From Aquamicrobium zhengzhouense (lineage in GTDB: Bacteria > Pseudomonadota > Alphaproteobacteria > Rhizobiales > Rhizobiaceae): 64,000 nt of DNA. The notes beneath the pieces are model-generated. The model was not told the DNA's origin. It made no database searches and saw only the letters and a program-made list of their open reading frames with translations. The stretch covers positions 62,001 to 126,000 of the forward strand of contig NZ_JADGMQ010000010.1 in the NCBI RefSeq assembly GCF_016124105.1, given 5' to 3'. Below are positions 8,183-16,449 of the stretch, piece by piece; the stretch's first letter is position 1; every line of letters begins with the position of its first letter. A program made the position numbers and the translations under genes.

Positions 8183-9166
8183 TTACAGGTCTTTCAGAGC
8201 CAAGATCTGGCTCATCCCGCCTACCTGATCTGCAAAAAGGTCCCAGACGCCGCGCGCGCCCTTTTCCCACGCACCCCGGTCCTCTGCAGCGTAGAATATT
8301 GCGCCTTCCTTGCTGACCGCTTCGACAGAACTGCGCTCATCCGCTTCCATCAATTCATTGAAGTAGGTTGCCCCCTCGACAGCCGCAGAAGTGAAAACCT
8401 CCTGCTCTTCGCGACTGAGCCGCGACCAGAACTGACTTGAGAAGACCACTGAGCCTGCGGCGTGGATATGAGCTGTTTCCGTCACGTGAGGCACAACTTC
8501 ATGCAGGCGGAAGCCGGCATAGGCTGACTTCGTCAGGTCCATTGCATCAACATGGCCGGTCGAAAGTGCATTGTAGGTTTCGGTGATCGGCAAAGCGATG
8601 GGCAAAGCGCCAAGATCTTCCCACAGCTGCGCGTGAAGCGGGCTCTGGATGATGCGGATACGCTTGCCTTGGACCGATTTTGGCGTCGGCAGCGGTTCCG
8701 TCGAGAGCAGATGCCGCGCACCGTAGTACACGAAGGCTGGGGCGACGATCCCTTGCGCCGCGAGTTGAACCTGCAAGCTCGTTCCCGCGTCCGCGGCCAA
8801 GGCAGCGTTGAGGTGTTCTACGTCGCGGAACAGGAAGGGCAGATCGAACAACTGGGTCTCCGGCACCCATGTGGACAGGTTAGAGAGAGTCGAGAGGCTT
8901 GCTTGGATCGAACCAAGGCGGATTCCCTCCACAACCTGCTTCTCACCCCCCAACGCAGCATTCGGGACGATATTGAAGGCAAACCCGCCCGGCAGTTCCT
9001 TCTCGACAGCATCCGCGATGTGACGCCAGATCAGCGTCTCCGGCTTGTCCTCACCCAGCAAGGAAGCTGCGACGATCGTGGTAGCTGCGTGTGCCCTTCC
9101 GATCACGGCCGGCGCAGCCAGCCCGAGTGCCAGCGAACCGAGAAATTTGCGGCGGCTGTGGTTCAT
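8183..9166 (-). CDS. dctP: TRAP transporter substrate-binding protein DctP
   Basis: 327 residues from ATG 9166 (ribosome site AAGGAA 6 bases before). The signal peptide begins NHSRRKFLGSLALG, a twin-arginine-like pattern, and ends near AHAATT. The mature part shows the DctP fold with the conserved GKRIRIIQSPLHAQLW stretch and EVVPHVTETAHIHA. It binds ligand in the periplasm and passes it to the DctQM subunit encoded 14 bases upstream. It is the last gene of a leftward transcription unit that begins with a TPP riboswitch and thiamine-salvage genes, so a thiamine precursor or related compound is the contextual guess; the sequence itself does not reveal the ligand. Confidence 0.9.
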   Translation of the reverse strand: MNHSRRKFLGSLALGLAAPAVIGRAHAATTIVAASLLGEDKPETLIWRHIADAVEKELPGGFAFNIVPNAALGGEKQVVEGIRLGSIQASLSTLSNLSTWVPETQLFDLPFLFRDVEHLNAALAADAGTSLQVQLAAQGIVAPAFVYYGARHLLSTEPLPTPKSVQGKRIRIIQSPLHAQLWEDLGALPIALPITETYNALSTGHVDAMDLTKSAYAGFRLHEVVPHVTETAHIHAAGSVVFSSQFWSRLSREEQEVFTSAAVEGATYFNELMEADERSSVEAVSKEGAIFYAAEDRGAWEKGARGVWDLFADQVGGMSQILALKDL

Positions 9167-9180
9167 GTGAGTTCCTTTCA

Positions 9181-10968
9181 TCAGAAGATTTTGGGCAGTG
9201 CGACTGCCGCCACGCTGAGGCACAGCAAGGCCAAGAGGAGCGCCAGAAGGTAGGGAAGAACCGCGTAGAACAGGCGGACCGCTGGAAGGTGTGTGGCCGC
9301 GCTCACCACTTGAACCAGAATGCCGACAGGAGGCGTCAGACCACCAATCATCAAATTGACGACGAGAATGACGCCGAAATTTACCCGGTCGATCCCAACT
9401 GCAAGTGCAACTGGAAGGAGAATAGGAGCAAACAGCAAGATTGCAGCGCCGATATCGAGAACAAGGCCGACCACAAGCAGCAGGAGACTGGCTGCCAGCA
9501 TCACCATGTAAGGGTTATCGCCGAGCGAGCGTGCCAGCACAGCGGCTGATGCTGCCACACCGTCGACTGCGATCAGAAAGGCAAGCGGCGATGCAGCACC
9601 GATCAGCATGACGATTGAGGCTGCCTCCGTCGCCGACTGCCGGAATGCCTCGAGAGCGCGTCCAAGGGAACGCTGGGCGAGAAGAACAGCGCCAAGCGTG
9701 TAAAGTGCCGCCATTCCGGCTGCTTCAGTCGGAGTGACAATTCCGAAGCGGATCCCGAGCACGACCAAAAGTGCGAGACCGAACACTGGCAATGCCCGGA
9801 ATGCCAACGTTCTGCGAGGAAGAGGGTCCACGGGCGGAGGCGCGACATTCCCGGACGCCAGGCGAATAGCGATTGCGAGTGCAGCGGCCAAAAACAGCCC
9901 GGCGACCAACCCACCTATCAACAACGGACCAACGGGCAGATTGGTGGCCGTAGCGAGGATGAAAAAGGCGATCGAAGGCGGGATGATGTTGTCGAGCACC
10001 GCGGTAGCCGCAATGATCGCCGCTGCGCGTTCAGGAAGATAACCATTTGCAACCAGCGGCCTCTGGAAAGTCTTGGCGCTGAAGGCCGCATTGGCGATCG
10101 ACGAGCCGGAGATCCCCGAGAACATCACGCTGGTCAGCAAGACGGTCTGCCCGAGCCCCGCCTTGCGCCTCCCAACAAGCGAAGCAGCGAACCTGACAAG
10201 GTCGTCAGCGAGCCCGGAAACGATGAGCAACCCTCCTGCCAGGAGAAAAAATGGAATTGCCAGCAAAAGGTACCGACCGATTCCGCCCAACAGCGAAAGA
10301 GCCAGCGCAGGTTCGACCAACGGACTACCGAAAATCAGCGCGACATGGCCGGCCAGAATGAAAGCGTGAGGCAGCGGCGCAGCTACAATAATCGCCACTC
10401 CAATCAAACATGCCGCAGCCGCGCTGGGTGGAAGGGTGCTGATCGGCTTTCCAAAAGCGACGGTCAAGGCCGGTATCGATGCCAGCAGAAAAACCACAGC
10501 CAGGTAGCGCCAACTCACTTTTTGCGACACGAGCGTCATCAGTCGGATAACAAGTGCGAGGCCGCCGCCTACCGCGAGTGCCGCAGGCCTCAGCCACTCC
10601 CCGATGCCGAGAAGCGGAGAGGTTCCCCCTACCTGCATCGCTGCTTTCACGCCTGACAAGAGAAGCGTCAGGCTTGCGGCCCAGACAATTGCCTCCGCGA
10701 TCACATCTCGGACCAATTGGAATGTCGAGCCTTCGCGCGGGCGGAACAGTTCGATCCGCATCGCCAGGGGGCCTCCCGCGACGAGCGGGAAGCCGAGACA
10801 CGTTAGCAGGACGAGCATCCACACCAGCGATTCCTCAGTCCCGACGTGACCGGTACCGAAGCCATAGCGCATGACGATCGAAGTCGCAGACAGCGCCAGC
10901 ATTGCCAGCAGCGTCAGACCGCACGCATCGGCCAGCATTCTCTGGAGCCGGGTGTGATTGCTCGTCAC
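9181..10968 (-). CDS. TRAP transporter fused small and large permease subunits (DctQM)
   Basis: 595 residues from a GTG at 10968, which has TGAGGA 6 bases upstream; another GTG at 10986 lies inside thiD. About residues 1-165 form a four-helix DctQ domain (RYGFGTGHVGTEESLVWMLV) and the remainder a DctM permease with IGRYLLLAIPFFLLAGGLL, SGISGSSIANAAF and the C-terminal GGLTPPVGILVQVV. TRAP permeases are sodium-driven importers of small acids. The start overlaps or abuts the thiD stop (10977), so translation appears coupled to thiD. That places this porter in the TPP-riboswitch operon, an unusual association. Confidence 0.9.
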   Translation of the reverse strand: MTSNHTRLQRMLADACGLTLLAMLALSATSIVMRYGFGTGHVGTEESLVWMLVLLTCLGFPLVAGGPLAMRIELFRPREGSTFQLVRDVIAEAIVWAASLTLLLSGVKAAMQVGGTSPLLGIGEWLRPAALAVGGGLALVIRLMTLVSQKVSWRYLAVVFLLASIPALTVAFGKPISTLPPSAAAACLIGVAIIVAAPLPHAFILAGHVALIFGSPLVEPALALSLLGGIGRYLLLAIPFFLLAGGLLIVSGLADDLVRFAASLVGRRKAGLGQTVLLTSVMFSGISGSSIANAAFSAKTFQRPLVANGYLPERAAAIIAATAVLDNIIPPSIAFFILATATNLPVGPLLIGGLVAGLFLAAALAIAIRLASGNVAPPPVDPLPRRTLAFRALPVFGLALLVVLGIRFGIVTPTEAAGMAALYTLGAVLLAQRSLGRALEAFRQSATEAASIVMLIGAASPLAFLIAVDGVAASAAVLARSLGDNPYMVMLAASLLLLVVGLVLDIGAAILLFAPILLPVALAVGIDRVNFGVILVVNLMIGGLTPPVGILVQVVSAATHLPAVRLFYAVLPYLLALLLALLCLSVAAVALPKIF

Positions 10969-10976
10969 AGCGATCC

Positions 10977-11774
10977 TCAGTCCCACCAGCGATGGAAGTG
11001 ATGAACGGGACCGCTGCCCTTGCCGACCTTCATATGCTGCGCGGCATCAAGCGCGGAGTGAAGAAACGACTTGGCTTCACGAACCGCATCAATAAGTGAA
11101 AGCCCCCGGGCCAAACCTGCGGTTATCGCTGCCGAAAGTGTGCAGCCTGTTCCATGGGTGTTCCGTGTATCGATCCTCGGAGCAGAAAGCCTGGCAATAT
11201 CTTGCCCGTCAAACAAGATATCGACGCTTTCAGGCCCCGTTCCATGGCCGCCTTTGACCAAGGCCGCCCCGGCTCCCATGTCCACCAGGGCGCGCGCCTG
11301 CACGATCATCTCGTCTTCTGTCCGGGCAACCGGCAGCCCCGTAAGCAACGCCGCCTCGGGAAGATTGGGGGTTACAATCGCCGCTTGCGGCAGAATCTCG
11401 GCTTTCAGCGTGTCGATCGCATCCTCTTGCAGAAGACGATCTCCCGAGGTTGCAACCATGACGGGATCGACAACCGGCCGAAGCCGGTAATGACGCAGCC
11501 GCTGCGCGATCGTGACGATAGTCTCCGCCCTCGAAACCATTCCGATCTTGGCTGCGCCGACATTCATGTCGTCTAAGATTGCATCGATCTGAGCCGCGAT
11601 AATCCCGGACGAGATATCTTCAAGCGCCGTCACACCTTGGGTGTTCTGGGCGGTAATGGCCGTGATGGCGCTGGTGCCGAATACACCCAGCGCAGAGAAG
11701 GTCTTCAAGTCAGCCTGAATGCCGGCCCCGCCACCACTGTCGGAGCCAGCGATCGTTATGGCAATGCACGTCAT
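10977..11774 (-). CDS. thiD: Bifunctional hydroxymethylpyrimidine / hydroxymethylpyrimidine-phosphate kinase
   Basis: 265 residues, full family length. ThiD phosphorylates HMP to HMP-P and HMP-PP for thiamine synthesis in the cytoplasm. The N-terminal IAGSDSGGGAGIQADLKTF is diagnostic; VDPVMVATSGDRLL, TPNLPEA and the anion-hole block NTHGTGCTLSAAI with the catalytic Asp/Gly-Cys region follow. Its ATG overlaps the stop of thiE by four bases and its end abuts the TRAP permease gene. It is probably controlled by the TPP riboswitch at the head of the operon. Confidence 0.96.
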   Translation of the reverse strand: MTCIAITIAGSDSGGGAGIQADLKTFSALGVFGTSAITAITAQNTQGVTALEDISSGIIAAQIDAILDDMNVGAAKIGMVSRAETIVTIAQRLRHYRLRPVVDPVMVATSGDRLLQEDAIDTLKAEILPQAAIVTPNLPEAALLTGLPVARTEDEMIVQARALVDMGAGAALVKGGHGTGPESVDILFDGQDIARLSAPRIDTRNTHGTGCTLSAAITAGLARGLSLIDAVREAKSFLHSALDAAQHMKVGKGSGPVHHFHRWWD

Positions 11775-12433
11775 TTGCCGCGCGCCTCCAGTGCCGCATC
11801 AACGGCGCTGCGCAGTTCGGACGTTGCAACCGCAACATCGGGTGCTCTGAAGATTGACGCAATCGCCGCGACTCCATCGGCACCGGCACGCACGACCTCT
11901 CCAGCACGTTCCGCATCGATGCCGGCAATGGCTCCAAGCGGCATATTGGGGCGAGCCGCGGCAATCCGCTGGCTCAGCGCTGAAAAGCCGTCGATCCCTA
12001 CCGGCGCATCGGCGTTTTTCTTTGACAATGTGTCGAACACCCCGCCGATGCAGGCGTAATCGATCGGCGCTGCGATTGCTGTGTCCGCATCCGCCTCGTT
12101 TTTCACCGTCAGGCCGATGATTGCGTCTGGCCCAAGCAGCCTTCGAGCAATCTCGGGGGCCATGTCATCGCGGCCGATATGTACGCCCTCAACTTCGGCC
12201 GCCAGGGCAACATCAATGCGATCGTTGACGAGGAGCGGAACTCCGGTTCCTGCCAGCGCTTCGCGAATTGCCTTGGCCTGAAGGATCATCTCGCGCGTAG
12301 ATGCGTCCTTGTCGCGATACTGGATGATTGTCGCGCCGTTTCGGGCCGCAATTCCAGCAAGTTCTGCGAGATTTCCAACGTCACGCAGGCTGCCATCAAT
12401 GATCGGGTTCAGCCTGTAATCAACCTTGGTCAT
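11771..12433 (-). CDS. thiE: Thiamine-phosphate synthase
   Basis: 220 residues, TIM-barrel ThiE. It joins HMP-PP and thiazole phosphate to give thiamine phosphate. Visible blocks are IIQYRDKDAS (about residue 36), VPLLVNDRIDVA, EGVHIGRDDM and the phosphate loop GAIAGIDAERAGEVVRAGADGVA. Residue C in DYACIGGVF replaces the more usual DYVGFGPVF style, which is within family variation. It overlaps thiM by 14 bases upstream and thiD by four downstream. Confidence 0.95.
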   Translation of the reverse strand: MTKVDYRLNPIIDGSLRDVGNLAELAGIAARNGATIIQYRDKDASTREMILQAKAIREALAGTGVPLLVNDRIDVALAAEVEGVHIGRDDMAPEIARRLLGPDAIIGLTVKNEADADTAIAAPIDYACIGGVFDTLSKKNADAPVGIDGFSALSQRIAAARPNMPLGAIAGIDAERAGEVVRAGADGVAAIASIFRAPDVAVATSELRSAVDAALEARGK

Positions 12434-13166
12434 GACTAATCCTTGCCCTTTTCAAAATGTCGTCGGGAGAAATTGCGTGCAGCGCATCGAGGAGTGCCGG
12501 TTCGAAGCTGCCTGGCCCACGCGCGTGGTCAGCCGCCAATTCAGACGCCACCCCGAAAGCCAGCAAAGCCGATGCAGCACTAAGGTGCGGATCCTCACCC
12601 AGTGCGAGAAAGGCCGCGATCACGGCACCTGAAAGGCAGCCAGTGCCGGTCACCTTGGCTGTGAGCGGATGGCCGTTCTCAATGGTGATGGATTGTGCCC
12701 CCTTGCGGACGACGTCATGCTTTCCGGTCCGCACACCCACCACATCATCGGACACTTGAAGCAGCCAGAACTCAGCTTCGTTCGCGCGCAGGATGGGCGT
12801 ACCTTCTCGCAGCAATTGCTGTGCGAAGGTGGCTCGCGAAGCAGAGTAGTCGCAATGCGCGGGGTCGAGCACCCATGGGCGGCCAAGCCGTGCAGACGCG
12901 CTGACACCCAAGGTGATCGAGGTTCTGCGCTGACTGTCCAGCGTTCCAAGATTGACGCTAAGAGCATCGGCCTTTTCGACGAATGCCTCCACTTCCTCCG
13001 GTGAAGAGGTCATGGAAGGAATAGCGTCAATCGCTGAAAGGCCGTCCGCGACAAGCTTTTGAACGACAGTGTTCATGAGGCAGTGAACGCGCGGGCGAGT
13101 ATTGCGCACGCGTTCCAGCGCTGCCGCGGCGTGGCGCACAAATTCTGAAGACGTGAGCCCGCTCAT
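12420..13166 (-). CDS. thiM: Hydroxyethylthiazole kinase
   Basis: 248 residues. ThiM phosphorylates the thiazole moiety salvaged from outside or from thiamine breakdown. The ribokinase-like features are VHCLMNTVVQKLVADGLSAIDAIPSM at the N-terminus, ALSVNLGTLD, WVLDPAHCDYS and the ATP/anion-hole block VTGTGCLSGAVIAA with the catalytic cysteine. The usual PAM in the substrate site reads IPSM here. Overlaps with thiY upstream and thiE downstream show tight co-translation in the salvage operon. Confidence 0.95.
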   Translation of the reverse strand: MSGLTSSEFVRHAAAALERVRNTRPRVHCLMNTVVQKLVADGLSAIDAIPSMTSSPEEVEAFVEKADALSVNLGTLDSQRRTSITLGVSASARLGRPWVLDPAHCDYSASRATFAQQLLREGTPILRANEAEFWLLQVSDDVVGVRTGKHDVVRKGAQSITIENGHPLTAKVTGTGCLSGAVIAAFLALGEDPHLSAASALLAFGVASELAADHARGPGSFEPALLDALHAISPDDILKRARISHDQG

Positions 13167-14101
13167 GGCAGCTCCACCGCAATGTCCTCGACTTGAGGCG
13201 CGGCAGGGATCAGCCCGCTTTCAGCCATGAACGCACCGAAGCGTTCGTAGCGTGCATTGTCCAGTGCCGCCGGACGCTTGGCAAAACGTGGCAATGTGTC
13301 GATCCACGCCTGACGGTTGAGCTCATCATCAAGCTCCGGATAGGCGCGGATGAACATCTGCCACGCCTCCTGCGGGTGGTTCGTCAGGTAGATTGCCCCC
13401 TGCTCAACCGCCTCCAGGAAACGCTTCAGCCGATCATCGCTTAACAGATCGGTCCGCGTGACGAAGATGAGTTCGTCGTAGACAGGAACGCCATTCTCCT
13501 CAGGAAAGAACGAGCGGCCCTCATGGCCTTCAAGGCGCATCTGCGTCAGCTCGAAATTTCGAAACCCGCCAATCGTCGCGTCGACCTGACCGGAAAGAAG
13601 CGAAGGAGTCAGCGCAAAGTTGACGTTGACGAGTTCGACGCTGGAGAGGTCGATCCCTGCCCCTCCAAGCATGCGCTTCAGCATCGCGTCCTCAAATCCG
13701 GATACGGAAAAGCCGATGCGCTTCCCCGCCAGATCGGCAAGCTCCTTCACCGGACCATCTGCGAGAACCGTCAGTGTGTTCAGCGGTGTCTCCACCAAGG
13801 TTCCGAAGCGCACGATCGGCACGCCCGCCGCGTGATCGAGGTAGAGGTTCGGCTGATAGTGAACGCCGATTTCGGCCTGCCCCGCACCAACTGCGCGCGG
13901 CACCATGGATGGATCCGCAGGTGGCAGCAGCTCCACATCCAACCCAGCCTTTTCAAACAAGCCAAGTTCTTGCGCAACGACCAGCGGCGCGTGATCGGGG
14001 TTTACAAACCACTCCAGCAACACAGTCAGCTTGTCGTCCGCATACGAGCTCCCCAGAGAGGAGAGGAGCAGCGCGGCGGCTGCAAGGCTTCGACGGATCA
14101 T
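13163..14101 (-). CDS. thiY: ThiY-like thiamine-precursor (NMT1/THI5-like) ABC substrate-binding protein
   Basis: 312 residues with a signal peptide (IRRSLAAAALLLSSLGSSYA). The mature part begins KLTVLLEWFVNPDHAPLVVAQELGLF, the hallmark of NMT1/THI5-like proteins, which bind formylaminopyrimidine (FAMP) or HMP in ThiXYZ systems. GKRIGFSVSGFEDAML and VNVNFALTPSLLSGQVDATIGG are further family blocks. It lies between the permease thiX and thiM under the TPP riboswitch. The matching ATPase (ThiZ) is not in this operon or elsewhere in the window. Confidence 0.88.
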   Translation of the reverse strand: MIRRSLAAAALLLSSLGSSYADDKLTVLLEWFVNPDHAPLVVAQELGLFEKAGLDVELLPPADPSMVPRAVGAGQAEIGVHYQPNLYLDHAAGVPIVRFGTLVETPLNTLTVLADGPVKELADLAGKRIGFSVSGFEDAMLKRMLGGAGIDLSSVELVNVNFALTPSLLSGQVDATIGGFRNFELTQMRLEGHEGRSFFPEENGVPVYDELIFVTRTDLLSDDRLKRFLEAVEQGAIYLTNHPQEAWQMFIRAYPELDDELNRQAWIDTLPRFAKRPAALDNARYERFGAFMAESGLIPAAPQVEDIAVELP

Positions 14102-14131
14102 CTTCTTTACTCCACATGCTCGATAAGAACC

Positions 14132-14875
14132 TCATTGCTCGCGCGACCACGGGACGAGCGCGGGTGCAGCCATGTCGACAGCAGCCCGCAGCAAGAGGGT
14201 TAAGATCGCCACGATTGCCATCGCGGCGAAGACGATGTCGGTTTGCATCCTGGCGTTGGCCTGAACCATTACAAAGCCCAGTCCTGCAGAGGCCCCGACC
14301 CATTCGCCGATGACGGCACCAAGGGGCGCGAGGGGCGCAGCAACTCGCAAACCTGAGACGAGCGAGGGCATTGCCAGCGGAATTCGCACATAGACGAATG
14401 CCTGCCACATCGATGCCTCGGTAAGCGCGGTGGCATCGAGTAGCTCCTGAGGAATTCGTCGAAGCCCGTCTGCAAAGGACGACGCGACGGGAAAGAAAAT
14501 GATGAGCGCCGTCATCACCACCTTCGAGACCAAACCGAAGCCGAACCACAACACCAGCAAAGGTGCGAGAACAAAGACCGGAAACGCCTGCAGGACGAGA
14601 ACGATGGGCCAGACCAGACGTCCCAGGCGAGGAAGTGCGACCACGGTAAGGGCGGTTACAATGCCCGCTCCCGCCCCAGCCAGAAAGCCGATCGCGATCT
14701 CGCTGAGGGTGACGAGCGTATTGGATAGCAACCACTCGCCCTGCCGGTGAGCGGCGGCAAGCACATCCAGGGGCCCGGGCAAAATGTAGCGGGGCGGCGT
14801 CAGCAACCACACAAGGGCTTGCCAGCCGAGCAAAAGCGGCAACAGCGCGCGCGCCAACCGTCCAATACTGCGCAT
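14132..14875 (-). CDS. thiX: ThiX-like ABC transporter permease for thiamine precursors
   Basis: 247 residues, about six membrane helices, of the SsuC/TauC/ThiX permease family. The EAA-type coupling segment is visible as IPQELLDATALTEASMWQAFVYVRIPLAMP (about residues 130-160). It is the first gene after the TPP riboswitch and is followed 30 bases on by its binding protein. By family and context it would import FAMP/HMP. No ATPase gene is linked, so it must borrow one from elsewhere or be driven by an unlinked ThiZ. Confidence 0.87.
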   Translation of the reverse strand: MRSIGRLARALLPLLLGWQALVWLLTPPRYILPGPLDVLAAAHRQGEWLLSNTLVTLSEIAIGFLAGAGAGIVTALTVVALPRLGRLVWPIVLVLQAFPVFVLAPLLVLWFGFGLVSKVVMTALIIFFPVASSFADGLRRIPQELLDATALTEASMWQAFVYVRIPLAMPSLVSGLRVAAPLAPLGAVIGEWVGASAGLGFVMVQANARMQTDIVFAAMAIVAILTLLLRAAVDMAAPALVPWSREQ

Positions 14876-14939
14876 TTTAATCGCTCAGCGATTTGCGCGG
14901 TTTCTCTGGCGTATCTTGTAGTGAGTGAACTGCATTGGC

Positions 14940-14966
14940 GATCTCCCGACTTTCATCACGGAGATC
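14940..14966 (-). promoter_or_regulatory. Leader hairpin between the TPP aptamer and thiX
   Basis: Inverted repeat GATCTCC / GGAGATC (7 bp, 13-nt loop) downstream of the aptamer. A second small palindrome, ATCGCTGAGCGAT (14880-14892), sits just before the thiX start. Either could be part of the expression platform; no terminator-type U-run is seen, which would favour control at translation. Confidence 0.35.
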
Positions 14967-15007
14967 CGGTTTTGCGCGAGGTAATGGGAATTGCGGCCTT
15001 GAGCCAT

Positions 15008-15097
15008 TTTTCCGTTCCTACGCCGGCATGATCCGGATCAGGTTCAAGGGTCCAGCTCACTGCCATCTCAGCGCCGTGCGGCGCTCCCCTCGGAATA
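15008..15097 (-). ncRNA. TPP riboswitch (thi-box)
   Basis: On the minus strand the conserved thi-box elements occur in order: GGGGAGC, GCTGAGATGGC, ACCCTTGAACCTGATC and ATGCCGGCGTAGGAA. A closing P1 stem UUCCG/CGGAA pairs 15091-15095 with 15010-15014. The aptamer binds thiamine pyrophosphate and turns off downstream expression. It starts at the predicted transcription start and precedes thiX by about 130 bases, so the whole thiXYMED-TRAP unit should be TPP-repressed. Confidence 0.95.
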
Positions 15098-15102
15098 CGC
15101 AA

Positions 15103-15131
15103 CAGCTAGTTGGGGTGCCGGGCAAAGTCAA
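15103..15131 (-). promoter_or_regulatory. Promoter of the thiamine-salvage operon
   Basis: TTGACT (plus-strand 15126-15131), a 17-base spacer, then TAGCTG (15103-15108) as a weak -10. The predicted start lies just ahead of the TPP aptamer, as expected. Confidence 0.5.
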
Positions 15132-15219
15132 GCAGCCTTCCCCCGCGGGACAGAACCAGCTACTCACGACCCCAGATTTGGCTGCCGCCTCGGTTTCTTC
15201 CGCTACGAAAGGATAGAGA

Positions 15220-15561
15220 TTGTACGAACCCTCTTCTTCGCGCCTGATCTCGTTCGAACGGTTCGTGTGGCGCGTTGGCAAGCACGTAGGCTGCGTCGTC
15301 GCGATCATGGCACTGTCCGTGCTCGCCGGTTCCGCGGGGTTTGCCTTGATTGAAGGCTACAGCTTTGATGAGGCGATCCTGAGCGCCGCTCACATTCTTG
15401 CGGGTCTGGGCCTGATCCAGTTCCCCGAGACCTACGCCGGGCGCCTGTTTGCCGCGATGTTCGGACTATACGCCAACCTGTTTTTCCTTGCCGCGTTCAG
15501 CGTGATCTTCGCGCCGATCGTGCATCGTATCCTGCATAAGCTGCATCTGGATACGGACTGA
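15220..15561 (+). CDS. Small integral membrane protein of unknown function
   Basis: 113 residues from a TTG with AGGAT about 6 bases upstream; no better ATG exists. There are two strongly hydrophobic helices (about residues 24-45 and 75-100) separated by a re-entrant-looking segment AAHILAGLGLIQFPETYAGRLFA. The layout, helix, short pore-like loop with G-L-G, helix ending in R/H/K residues, recalls the two-helix pore unit of potassium channels, but the TVGYG filter is absent. I do not recognise a named family. It is divergent from the thiamine operon and is followed by a strong hairpin. Confidence 0.6.
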   Translation: MYEPSSSRLISFERFVWRVGKHVGCVVAIMALSVLAGSAGFALIEGYSFDEAILSAAHILAGLGLIQFPETYAGRLFAAMFGLYANLFFLAAFSVIFAPIVHRILHKLHLDTD

Positions 15562-15564
15562 GGA

Positions 15565-15596
15565 AGAGCACCCGCAGCAAGGGGTGCGGGTGCTCT
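15565..15596. terminator. Bidirectional terminator hairpin
   Basis: 12-bp perfect stem AGAGCACCCGCA / TGCGGGTGCTCT with an 8-nt loop, between the convergent membrane-protein gene and fghA. No T-run follows. Confidence 0.65.
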
Positions 15597-15608
15597 GATG
15601 GGCCTGTC

Positions 15609-16442
15609 TTAGCCGAGACGCTCTGCGTGCCAGCGCAGATGGTCGTCCATGAAGGTCGAGATGAAATAGTAAGAGTGGTCGTACCCTTCCTGCATGCGCA
15701 GCGTCAGCTTGATGTCTGTTCCCTTAACGGCTTCCTCAAACAGCCATGGACGTAGCCCCTCATCAAGGAAGCTGTCTGCCTGCCCCTGATCGATCAGAAA
15801 CTCGGGGAAACTTTTTCCATCCTTAACGAGAGCGCAGGCATCATAAGCGCGCCAGTTCGTCTCATCAGCGCCGAGATATCGCTCAAACGCGCCCTTTGAC
15901 CAACCGGCCGTCGACGGCTCAACAATCGGTGCAAACGCCGAGCACGACTTGAACGTGTCAGGGTGCTTCAGCGCGATCGTCATAGCACCATGTCCACCCA
16001 TCGAGTGACCGAAAATGCCCTGCCGGCTCATATCTGCCGGAAATTCCTTTTCGATGAGCGCCGGCAGTTCCTTGGTGATGTAGGAGTACATCCGGTAGTT
16101 CTTGGCGTAGGGCTCCTGCGTCGCGTCGACGTAAAAGCCGGCGCCCTTGCCGAACTGCCAGTTGTCCGCCTCGTCGGCGACGTCGTCGCCACGAGGGCTC
16201 GTGTCGGGGCAAACGATGATCAGCCCCAGCTCTGCCGCCATACGGCGATATTCGCCCTTCTCCATGACGTTTGCATGGGTGCAGGTCAGACCAGACAGGT
16301 ACCAAAGCACCGGAACCTTGCCGTTCTTGGCCTGTGGCGGGACAAACACTGCAAAGGTCATGTCACAGGCGCAGACTTCAGACGTGTGGGTGTAAACGCC
16401 CTGGGTGCCGCCGAAGGATTTTGCTGTGGAAACGGTTTTCAT
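15609..16442 (-). CDS. fghA: S-formylglutathione hydrolase
   Basis: 277 residues, esterase-D family. It hydrolyses S-formylglutathione to formate and glutathione in the cytoplasm, the step after class III alcohol dehydrogenase. The nucleophile motif GHSMGGHGA (serine near residue 148), YLSGLTCTHANVMEKGEYRR, and the late DHSYYF histidine complete the alpha/beta-hydrolase triad. GAGG precedes the ATG at a normal distance. The partner dehydrogenase lies about 850 bases upstream on the same strand, separated by a YaiI-family gene and a pseudogene. Confidence 0.95.
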   Translation of the reverse strand: MKTVSTAKSFGGTQGVYTHTSEVCACDMTFAVFVPPQAKNGKVPVLWYLSGLTCTHANVMEKGEYRRMAAELGLIIVCPDTSPRGDDVADEADNWQFGKGAGFYVDATQEPYAKNYRMYSYITKELPALIEKEFPADMSRQGIFGHSMGGHGAMTIALKHPDTFKSCSAFAPIVEPSTAGWSKGAFERYLGADETNWRAYDACALVKDGKSFPEFLIDQGQADSFLDEGLRPWLFEEAVKGTDIKLTLRMQEGYDHSYYFISTFMDDHLRWHAERLG

Positions 16443-16449
16443 GACTACC

